Assembly (NCBI GenBank): GCA_022885665.1
Contig: JAGQDJ010000051.1
Location: 677,155 to 741,154, forward strand
DNA length: 64,000 bases
Reading direction: 5' to 3'
Source of the DNA: Triops longicaudatus
Lineage: Eukaryota > Arthropoda > Branchiopoda > Notostraca > Triopsidae
Under the pieces are notes generated by a model, which saw only the letters and a list, made by a program, of their open reading frames with translations, was not told the DNA's origin and searched no databases. Shown in pieces: positions 1 through 10,800 of this stretch. Numbering within the stretch: the first letter of the stretch is position 1; each line of letters opens with the position of its first letter. A program made the translations under genes and the position numbers.

Positions 1-3000
1 TTCGTGGCTTTAGTTTTCCAAGTCAAGTTGATCTAAAAATTAAACCGTTGATAAAATTTACAGGTAATTCAGTTCAGATTTATTGATTTTGAATTATGTG
101 TACCATACCAAATTGAAATACTGTACGTTGTGTGATTGAAAGAAATTTAGGAAAATCTTATATTTTCCAAACCAGTTCTCGGAAAAGCTTTGAATGTCGT
201 TTCTTAGCGATTATATCATTGCACGAAGCTAAATTCCAGAAAACTGAAAAGATGATCCAATTGAAATATATTCAGTTGGCACGATACATTAAATTTTCTC
301 TAGTCTATTTTATGGAAAATTTGGAAAAATCTTGAAAACAAGCTTTTAAGTTAACTGCGTATGAATAATTTAGTTCCAATTCAGAAGACTATAAATGTTT
401 TCATTTAGTTGAACTAAAAACTCCAGATATTTTAGCGAAATTTTGAGTTTCGACCCGTTTCTGCTTTAAGCAGTCACGAAAGCGAAAACACACGAAAAGA
501 GCCTAATCTTCTAACCTACATTTTATCGTAAAATCTCTGAAGGCTTCTTTGGCCAACATGGACGCTGATGCCTTTTACAGCTCTCTTGACATCTTTTTGT
601 AATGCCAAGTATCTTATTTACATACGAGCTCAAACATATGAGCTTGTGAGTCCCGTGAAAGTGGGACGCTCCGATCTGTTGAACCAGTGATTTTGCGTAG
701 GTTGTTTTTGTGTGTCTGCATCTCTATGTGTGTGCATTCCTCCATGCATTCGCCCCTGTCAATAAGAAAGAGCAAAACGTTGTACGAATACGTGGGTCGT
801 ATCATATCCTCGCTCTTCCTCAAGTTATGTGCCATGTCGAAAGGTCAATTGCATCCGGAAAAATTGGACCCTTAAGAAACCGACCGTCATGTAAAGCAAA
901 AATAGAACTGAAATAGAAATGTGAATAAAAGATAAATAATAGTTTATAAGATAGGAAAACTGTAAAGAAATTAGTGTGAAAGTAAAAAAGAAAATAAAGT
1001 AAAAATGGATCAGAAAAACCGTTTCATGGGATCAGGTTCAGTTCGATTTCGGACACAGATTTTAAAAGGGCCCATATAATTTTATATACACTTAAAGGGT
1101 GGGCCTGAGAAAGATTTCCAAGGCATCTTTTTTCTCATTGCTGCCAAGCTAGGATCAAATGACGGCTGGTGTATTGACCTTTGACATTATTCATGCTACG
1201 TAGCCCCGTCCATTTCACTTCATAGCCTTTTATGCTACATGGAACCCAAGTCAAGTTTCACATTCACACTTTCACACCCTTCTTCGTTGGTGGGTGCATG
1301 CTGCGTTTTCGCGTTACTCACATTCTTCTCCCTACACATCGCATCCCACGTTCGCTCATTTCGCCCGTTCCTCATTACATGCCTTCTTATCCATCATGGT
1401 ACATTTTCCACGTTGTTTGTACCGAACCGAGTTTTGCAACACCTCCGAAAACTCGGGAGAATCTGAAAATTCTTTGCCCACCCTCGAGGAATGTGTGAAA
1501 GGAATTAGATGCGTGATTTGTTGGAACGTGTAAGGCACTGTAGCAGTTTATTTACATAGAAAAATTTAGAGCTTACCAAACTTTTTTTTGGAATAGGGTG
1601 GAATTATGGGTGTGGCTGTTTCCCAACAGAACGTTTTTTGGAAAAGCTAAACATGGAGTGTTGTATTTATAAGAAGTGACGCGTTCGAGGGTAGGATAAA
1701 GAGCTCAAACGCCTGTTGTGTAGGTCTCAAGGGAGGATGGTTAGGGGAGAGCCGTTGTTAAATGAGCAAACGGAAAAACAAGACCGAGGTGGCGCCTGTG
1801 TGGCCAGCGTGGGTATGTGGCGTGGGGGGAGGGTTACGGAGCCTTTTTTCTGTAAAATATACAATTAGTGAAAGGGGAAGGGAATAACGAGAAGTTTTTC
1901 CTATTACATTTTTTCCATGCGTTGGTGGGAATAAAGGAGAGTGGGGGAAAACACTTCCGATGACGTAATGCGAACAGATATGTTTGGCTAAACTCATCAT
2001 TTCCTCAAGCAGGAGGAAGTTAGAAAAGTTATCGCGCGGAGGGGAACTTTGTATGCGTCGAATGAAGCAGGGCAAGTCGTAGTCACTGCCTTCCCTTTCC
2101 TTTATCCGTAAATTTACGATAACAATGAATTTATGTTCAATACTAATCGCATTGAACGGACAGAGAAACTCGTGTTCACAATGAATCATGCACTGTGTGC
2201 TGATAAAAAAGACTCATGGCGTGCTCTTATGAAGGAAGTTGGCACTGGAAAAACGGGGAAAAAATTGAAGAGTAAGTGTTTGACTACTATACGGACATTT
2301 GAAGCTGGAATTGAACAGATGTGCAAGACTAGAAGTTTTTGGAATTAGTAGTTTTAATTTATACAGAAGCCATCTTGCAAAAGCGTCCGGACACGAGCTT
2401 CTTGTTGTAAAATTGAAGTTTATATGAATGGTAATAACGAATCTGGTTGTCTTCAAAATGAAGAGAGCAGCATCGAAAAAGTCGAAAGCTTAAAATAATT
2501 TCAGTTCTTTGAAAGGAATCATGTTTATTACTATGCAGTATTTTCCGAAAAAAAACCGGCACAGTATTGAAAAAAGAAAAGTGACGCTGCGAACCAATAG
2601 GGACACGCTTACGCAACTGCCGTGGCATTAGGTGTAGGTGCTTTATTTTTTATTTTATTTTGATTACATGCGTGGATTGTTTTTAAAGGAAATCTTTTTA
2701 TTTTGCAAATTAATTATTCTTTACGTGAGTTGCCTTGATTGAATTAAAACTACACTTAAGGCCCTTGTACACACAACTTTCAGACGTCTTAAAGTAAAAG
2801 ATATATAAAAGATAAAAGGTAAATAGCTTCATACATGAAGAGTTGGTCCGTTATAGGGACGAACAGCTGAGGACGAACGATGTCAAAGAGAAACTCTGTA
2901 TAGGGATATCATACTGAAAAATAAATACAAGGCAAACCACAAAAAGCCTTTTGTTGTTTAATTGAGCTTCTGCAATCTGATTAACGTGCATTAAGCGATG

Positions 3001-4859
3001 AAGGGGCTTGAACATATCGGCTAGAAGGTGAAAGGCCACGAAATTTAAATATATAATGCGTTGTGTGAAGTGTATCAGTATCGACTTTCACTTCAAATGA
3101 AATTTCCTCAGCCCTTTTAGCGCCTAATGAAAGCTAATCAGCCTCGTAGAGGTATTATTACACCTCAGTGATTTGCTGTGCATTTTTTTCAGTACAGTGC
3201 AGCACAACACGGACATGCGAAATTTTACAATTTTCAGACATGATGTCACAAAGAATACGTGAATGATTCTGTTTTCTTTTATTTATTTATTTTTAAAGTT
3301 AGTCTGATTTCCATTTTTCCGTATAGTAAAAAGTAATGAAAATTTAACCATTGATTACAAACGTAACAAAAAGCTTTTTAGAGAAAATCTCAAATCTAGT
3401 ACAACGGATATGGATATGCCTAACAGTAACATTACTGTGAAAACAGTTTCTTCGATTTTTAGCCCTTTTTACAGTATGATGTGTGGTAATTTCTCATGTT
3501 ATTCACCTGTAAAAGTTTTGCTTATGCATGGGCCCTAAAATTAGTTTGAAGTGGGTTTGTTTTTTTATAAATAACTAATTCGGTCGGAAATGAATTGCAC
3601 TTTCTTTGGGTTTGTCCAAGACTGATGCTAAAAGCGAATTTTGTTGCTTCGGGAGTGCGTCGATGAAATATATGAAATTCGAATTTTAGGAGCATTTTGG
3701 GCGCCAGATGTGAGCACGAAACTGCAGAGTGAGATTTGTGTGGAAGAAAACAGGTGCAGGATGACTTTTGGACTACTTTGTGTCATCCTAATGGCGTTTC
3801 GGTAGTCCATGGGTAATAAAGTTCGATCTAGCTGAATAAGTTTTCTGTGTTGGTAAGCTCGTTTAAGAGCGAGAGTAGGTTTGACAGTAACCATAAAGAA
3901 AGTGCCAAGTCAGGAAGAAAATAAAGCAGAAAGTTGCCAACTGAGCCCTGGAATCGTTAATATTTTGTTATTTTGGGAGTACGATTTTGGGAATGTTTTG
4001 ACTTGGCGAATCGTTAAACGTGGATTTTTAGTCACGTAAAACGTTCAAGCACCCCTGCCATTGAACTGCTGAAGCGCGTCGAGTTAAGCTTGGGTGGACA
4101 CATGACGCCGTTATAGTGGTTGTCATCAATGATTCTCTTTCGAGTTACTACGAAATGGTGTAGAAAGGACATCAGAAAAATGGCAGGTTTGTCTGAGATT
4201 GACTTCGTGTGTGATAAAAGCGTCTTCTTTCAGCGTCACAGTATTCCCATGGGCAAAGTTGTTTTTTGCAAAGAAACATTCTTGTACGCGAAACCGTGTT
4301 TTAGTTCACAGAGCAGTGTTATTCCACATCTGAACGCTTGTCTTCAGTGTTTTTCCGGATTGCTGGGTAGAAACATTGCTCATGGCAGGAGCTTGAGGTG
4401 AAATAGGGACACGAAGTTTGTCAATCGGCGTCAGGAGGCGGTGACGGACAAACGAGAGCTTGCCGTGCTTGAGCAGGCCGAGGCAAGTACCGTTCCTCCG
4501 GCCATGTCGCTTGGCGCAGAGCGAAGGTTAGACGCCCCAAGCCTGTTAAGCAAGCCGAAGCAAGCACCGTTTGTCCGGCGTACAATTTGTCGGAAACGCC
4601 ATTTTCGTTGACTGTCATTGAACGCGGTCGTCTGGACTTTTTAATCCACTTTATTAAATAGTATCCACATTTTTAATCAAACGTTTTCGTGTACTACACT
4701 TGTACAAGCTATATTGGATAGTTCCATGTGTGTTCTGCATCAATTATTCCTCAATTTACGGTTGTTACCATCCGACCATGAAGCATTACCTTTGAACGTT
4801 AAGCCCAAAATTGATTTCACGCCTAATTTTTCGTCTTTTTCTCCCTTCTTTCCTTATAG
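1..4859. other. No recognisable gene
   Basis: All frames on both strands are short and none resembles a protein family I know. The dystroglycan exon at 4860 must have one or more upstream coding exons (signal peptide and first strand of the Ig-like domain). I looked for them here and found none I could support. The stretch is AT-rich with scattered T-runs. One GC-rich self-similar patch at about 4444-4580 is listed separately. Confidence 0.6.
4444..4580. repeat. GC-rich self-similar patch
   Basis: Two imperfect direct copies of a roughly 29 bp unit lie at about 4474-4502 and 4551-4579; both end in TCCGGC and contain GCAAG-ACCGTT. The outer edges are also inverted: CGGACAAACG at 4445-4454 matches the reverse complement of CGTTTGTCCG at 4568-4577. 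The patch stands out from AT-rich surroundings. It could be a fragment of a mobile element or a local duplication; no coding potential was recognised. Confidence 0.45.
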
Positions 4860-7800
4860 CTCTCCTTAGCCGACGGGGGTGCTTTGCCTTCATGGTTGCA
4901 TTTCGATGCCGCTAATCGACGCCTAGAAGGAAAACCCACGTCCAGCGACATAGGATTGTTAGTCATCCAAGTGAAAGCGAAAGGCGACGCACCGCATGAC
5001 GTCGACACGGACAAATTCGCTTTGGAAATTCTCCCAGCGGGTACCAACGCCACCTCGGCTGCTTTAGACCATGCGCAGCAAAAAGTCCACGCCCACACGG
5101 CCGACTCGTGTACCGCCACGCCCTTTTTCGTGTACCTCGTCTTGGACGTCGATGCCGCTAACCTGAAAATCAAAGAGAAGGAAATTGTGTCCCAGACCTT
5201 CGCCAAATACTTACAAATCCCTCCGGTATATATAATCTGAATACACATTATAAGCTCCCGTTGTGGGAGTTTGAAAGGAAGATCTAGAAGATGACGGAGG
5301 AGAAAAGGAGATTAACTTATTCTTTTCTTTTTCCTATGTTTCGTATTTTTAAGGATCAAGTTTCGCTGAGTAGCGAAGATACTCATATGGCCCTGGTTTT
5401 GTCCGGCGATGCGTTAGACGCCGGCCCTGGACATGTCAAGAAGCAACGATCTCCCACGTCTACGACGCTTATGGCCCGCGTGCCATGCAGCACCGCCAGC
5501 GCTGACGCTGTAACTCTACGATTGAAAACGGATGCGGCTAAACCGACTCTCTCCAACGTCTTGGGTTTCCCTGTCCTAGGCTGGTACACTGCAAACAAAG
5601 ACGCGGAAACCATACGCTCCAAACGTCAAACTGTATGCTTTTTCTACTAATTAAATCGATTTTTCATAGATTTTACTGCCATTTAAATTATGCACAATTT
5701 CCCCGTTGTACAATATATCTAAAATTCCAATGTTTTTTCTCGTTAAGGCTACGCTTATTTCATAATCATAATTCTGCTATTTATCACATTATAGTTGCAA
5801 ATTAGAGCTCGAGAAGCTCTTCAGTAGCGCAACGAACCTTAAATTTCTTAAATAAGGAAATGAGCTATAATTCAGTGCTCCTTCGTTTAAATTCAGGCAA
5901 GATTACCGTTGGCCATCTACGGCTCCTCAACTACGCAACGCAAAGCTATAAGTGAAGGATCGCTAAATTCAGCCATAAATAGGCTTTCTCAGGACACCAA
6001 AAGCAACTTGGTGTTTTAATACATTTCTTGGCAACAAGAAGTGGAATTTAAGAGACTTTTTGGCACACTTTTAGAATGTTCAAATTTTCACTACGAAAAG
6101 ATAGCTAGGACGCCGTTTTTTCCGAAAAGGTAATTCATCCACCAGTCATTCTGCTATCTGAATCAAAACGCAGTTGCAACCTTTTGCCTCTAGGCGAACT
6201 CAATGTTAGAATTACAAAGTGAATTGCGACCCGTTTCCTGTGTTATGGCTTATGACTGTTCCGATCCAAGCGAACGCAAGTTAGCTAGGAAATACACGAT
6301 GGTCAGGAAGTACGCGACTTGAGGAGAAATGCACATGTAAACCCAAGTAAAATATAACTCGTCTTCAAATTTGAAAAGACTGAACAGAAAAGATTAAAGC
6401 ATTAGTTGAAACCGTAGGAAGTGCAACCAAGTGTGTAAAGCAGTATAAGTTTTAAGGCGTAAGTATCTCTTTTTCTGCTGGTCTCTTTTTATTACTTTTT
6501 CCTAAAATAATTTGAGTTAAGCTAATTTAAAATAATTTAATCACTTGAGAGAAGAGTGGTTAAGTGTATTCAGCTGATCCAAACTAACGACGCCAAGAGT
6601 AAATCGTCCGCCAAAGTGCTATTTCTGAATTTTGTCGAGCAATTTCGTGTTCACGTTCAAAGTTGTACTAGTCGCAGGGTAACTTTGAATACCAACTTTT
6701 GAGATACATTTTCCCCGAAATTTTTCAGTGAAGTTCGCTCCTGAACTGTGAAGTCTCATAAAATTCATTGTTTAGTTGGAGTTACGGTAAAAGTTTGCGA
6801 GAATTTGCTGCTGAGTACCACAAGTAAAAGCTCAAATAATTCATTATAGCTGAACGCCAATTTAATTCTTGTCGAACTTACACTGAAATTCGGGTTTATC
6901 TTAAGGATACCGGATGAGCAAGACTCGTTGCCGCTTTTGTATTTGCTGTTAATTTCGAAAAGTCTCAGTCATTTCTACCGAACATAAAATCCATACGTGT
7001 ATTGTTCATTGTTGATTAACTGAACAGTGTGCTTAAACCCTAATTTGTAGGTTAATTTTATAGTAAAATATTCGAGTACAGTAAAATCTCGCCATAACGT
7101 ACACCGGTTATGGCGAACAATAGGCGTGTGTGTCCAAGTCCAGATATCCCAGCGACATAGAACGCATTTATTCGTAGACTGGCATACTAAGTACAATCGA
7201 CTGTAACGGATAAATTTTTTACCTCCTTACATGTACGTTATAACGAAATTTTTCTGCGTAATCCGTTGGTTAGGTTTTACTGTGAAATCGGTCTAGTTCC
7301 ATTGTTAATTAATTGCACATTAGGCTGGATCGGGAGATGATAACGGGGAAGAGGAAGATTACGAGTACGATCCCGATTTCGATGAAGAGGGAACAGTGGA
7401 GCCATCTGAGCCGATTACCCGAGCCGTGCCGACCTTGTCCACGCCAAGTTTCCTGCAACCGTCGCCTACGCCAGTACTTTCCTCTACAGTGGCGCCCACC
7501 CCGGTCATTACGGCCTCGCATCCACTCATCCCGAGCTATATTCCCACGCCTGTCTTGATTCCAGTGCGCCCAACGCGGATTGTTGCGGATCCCCGGAACA
7601 GAGTCATTGAAGAAGAAGAATCGGTGGTGGAAGTTGAACCCACGCCTATTTTAGTCCCGGTGTCTCCTTCCGTTGTCATTGCATCCTCTTCTTCATCGGT
7701 GGATATCATCCAACCCACGCCTACCATGGTCGTGGTCACGCCCACTCCGGTCGTCACGGAAGAAGAGGAGTACGAGGACGAAGTGGACGAAGATTTGGAC

Positions 7801-10800
7801 GAAGAGAACGAAGTAGAAGAAGAGCAAGTCCCGCCCCCAAAGAACAGTCCACCCACTGTTACCAAGAAAGTGTCGCTGCCCATTACTGCTGGAAAGTTAC
7901 TTGTGTAAGTTAAATGAGACCTCGTTAACACAATTGAGACCCGTCGCGTACACAGATCTGCCTACGTTAAAGAGCATTAGATATAAAAAAAAATTGTTTT
8001 AGAGATAGAAATAATAAATCTAGTTTCTATATATATTTTTCTTTTCCTCGTATGCTAAATAACAACGAAGACGTTTGAGAAATAAGAAATCTGAAGTCAA
8101 ATCTGGCGATTTTCCCATTGGACCTGCGTGGTCACGAGATCCGAGAATTACGCTGCCTACACGCGCTACAAACCAGTGTTTTGTCTATAAAAATCGTCAG
8201 TTTTTCTTCAATTATTCAACGTAATGCAATAAACTAGGTGTCACCAGGTCCTGCGATTAATAAGCTTTCTCAGGATTGGAAAAATAAAGTTTTTGTTTCA
8301 ACTTTATTTCGTGGCAATGGGAGGTTGAAAATAAGATACTTTCTAACACACTTGTGGTCTTCGTTGTTTTGAAAAATTATACTTCCTACACGCGATTTCC
8401 AACTGTTATGACAACCGTACACAAAAACATTGTTTATTTGCCCTTCATGGCAGTTTATTTCCAATTTTCCCGAGTAAAACTGTCAAAAATCAAGAGGAAA
8501 TCTAGCAGTACTGTGTATAAGCAAAGGCCTGTAAGCTACGAAGTTCACCCCAGTGACATTACGCTTTTCTTGGAGGCCAAATGTCACAAGTCTGCAAGTA
8601 AATAACTCTGGAACTGCTCGTTAGAAAAAATTGAAACAAAATTCACACTTCTTAGAATAATGTGTACTACAAGATTTCATCAAAATCTAAATACGCGTGT
8701 TTCGTGTCCATTGCTCTTTAAGTAAAATCTGTCGCGTGAACTCTTGAACGTGCATATTCTACCTCCTTAATTTTTATCTCGTTTTGTAAATTCTTATTCA
8801 TGCATTTTTCAATTACGCTTAAAAGTTATTTCCTTATTATGTTTTGTGTGGCCTCGTTTTTATTCTTTTTGTATACTTGAGATTTTCGATTTATTGAGAT
8901 TTGTTTTATTGAGATATTTTACGTATTGTTTACCTTAGTTTTCATGTACATTTCAAAGTGCTGTGCCCATTTTTCGGTGTTTCCGTTATTTACCAGTATT
9001 GTTTATTTATTCCTTTTTCCTTGCTATATTCATTATTTCAAATCTTTATGCCTCTTTGTTGCATTTCCACAGGTTCACGATCCCATCGAACACTTTCCAT
9101 GATAACGAAGATGGTGCAACACGCAATCTGAAATTGTCCTTGACCAAAGAGAATGGCGAAGCATTGGACGAAAACTCGTGGATCACTTTCAAGCCGGAAA
9201 CGCAGGAAATGATTGCTCTGTAAGACATCTAACCAAGTCCGCGTGGTTTTTCGGTTACAGTGCAATATCTTTTGTTTCGTTTTTTGCTTTTTTCTTTCGT
9301 TTCCTGAATTTGTTTTTTATTTTGTTTAACGATCCATTTTCTTTTGTCTTAGTTTTTGTCTATTTCATTATTAGTGTTTTTATTTACATTTTTTTAATTT
9401 TAATTTTTAAGGCCATTGGAAGAAGAGATTGGCAAATGGACGTTCCGGTTGACCGCAACAGATTCGCACGGCGCCTCGGTTTCCGAGTTGGTCAATGTAG
9501 TGGTACGTCAGCACTCGGCGTCGCGGGTTTTCCATCACACGATCACCTTGGAGTTGGAGCCAGACACCAAAGTACTGCACACGTGGTTGGATTGGGCCGT
9601 CAGAACCATTAAGGGTTTAACGGCCATGATGGGTGATATGGACACTGAAGCTGTCATGGTGCGCAAAATCAGTCTGGACCCTCCCATGCTGGCTTTCACC
9701 AACGATACTTTGCCCCGAGGCCAGTACTGTCCTGAGGATTTGGTACTCGACTTGTATGATCGCTTAGCCACCGAGCAGGAAGCGACCGATGAACTGGAAG
9801 AAGCTCTTGCGCCCGAATTAGCTGCGACCAACGTCACCTTGACCTTACAAGGTGTTTGCGAGCCGCAACCTAAACCACCCACGACTCCACCCATCAGTAA
9901 GAAAACATTGTTTTGCAGATTTTTGTTCTTATTTCGCGATATTCCGAAGTGTAAAGTATGTTAAGTCGATGTTATTCGATGTCCGTTTAATTGCAAGACT
10001 TCGTTGATTTAAAGGTAGTTTTGCTTCTCATGATTTTGTTTCCTTGCATAGTTGTGCGACATTCTGCTTAGCCCATTTTATTTTAGCAAAATTATTTTAG
10101 TTAAGTTCGGTTTACGTTGTACGACCTTCGTTTGCACGATTGTCTCATTGTGTGATATTTCGGCTCTATGTCTGTGAAGTACATGCGATAAGTCGGGGAA
10201 GCCAGGCAAGAGAAGCCAGGGACGAAAAGCTAGATCGTATTCTGAACATAAAGCAAAGCCATTTATCTACAAGCTTTAATTATTTCTAACGTATTTTCTT
10301 TCACAGGCAACGTTTTCCCCAAAGGTCCGGCCGTACCGGTGGAGGAGGAGCCAGCCAATCATGTACCGTCGTGGCGCAATCCTGTTGACTATGCTGAAGC
10401 TCAAGTGGGACGCTTGTTAAGATTCCAGGTCAAAGATGACGCCTGTTTTGATGAAGAAGATGGTGCCACGCCCAGGTTGCGTCTTGAGCTCTTGGCTGGA
10501 GACCGCACACCCTTGCAGCCCTCCTTCTGGTTACAGTTTGACTCCGCTAACCGAGAATTCTACGGCTTGCCCATGGAGGATGACGTGGGTACTCACGAAC
10601 TTCAATTGGTAAACTTACACCCACTTATTCTCATTATTTTTTATTTGTTTAGCTAATTTTTCCATTTATTTCCTGCTGGTGCCTTGTAATTTTATAGATA
10701 AGCTGGACATTAATTTCAGTAGTGTGTTTGTTTGATTTAAGGCGATCAGTGTCGCTATTGCGACACATTGCCTTTGAATTCTGATTGACTAACTGACCTT

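Noticed and set aside
4120..4401. Frame after a CTTTCAG acceptor as the missing dystroglycan N-terminal exon
   Set aside because: The peptide has several Cys and no resemblance to the first Ig-like strands or a signal peptide, and no suitable donor joins it to 4860 in phase 0.
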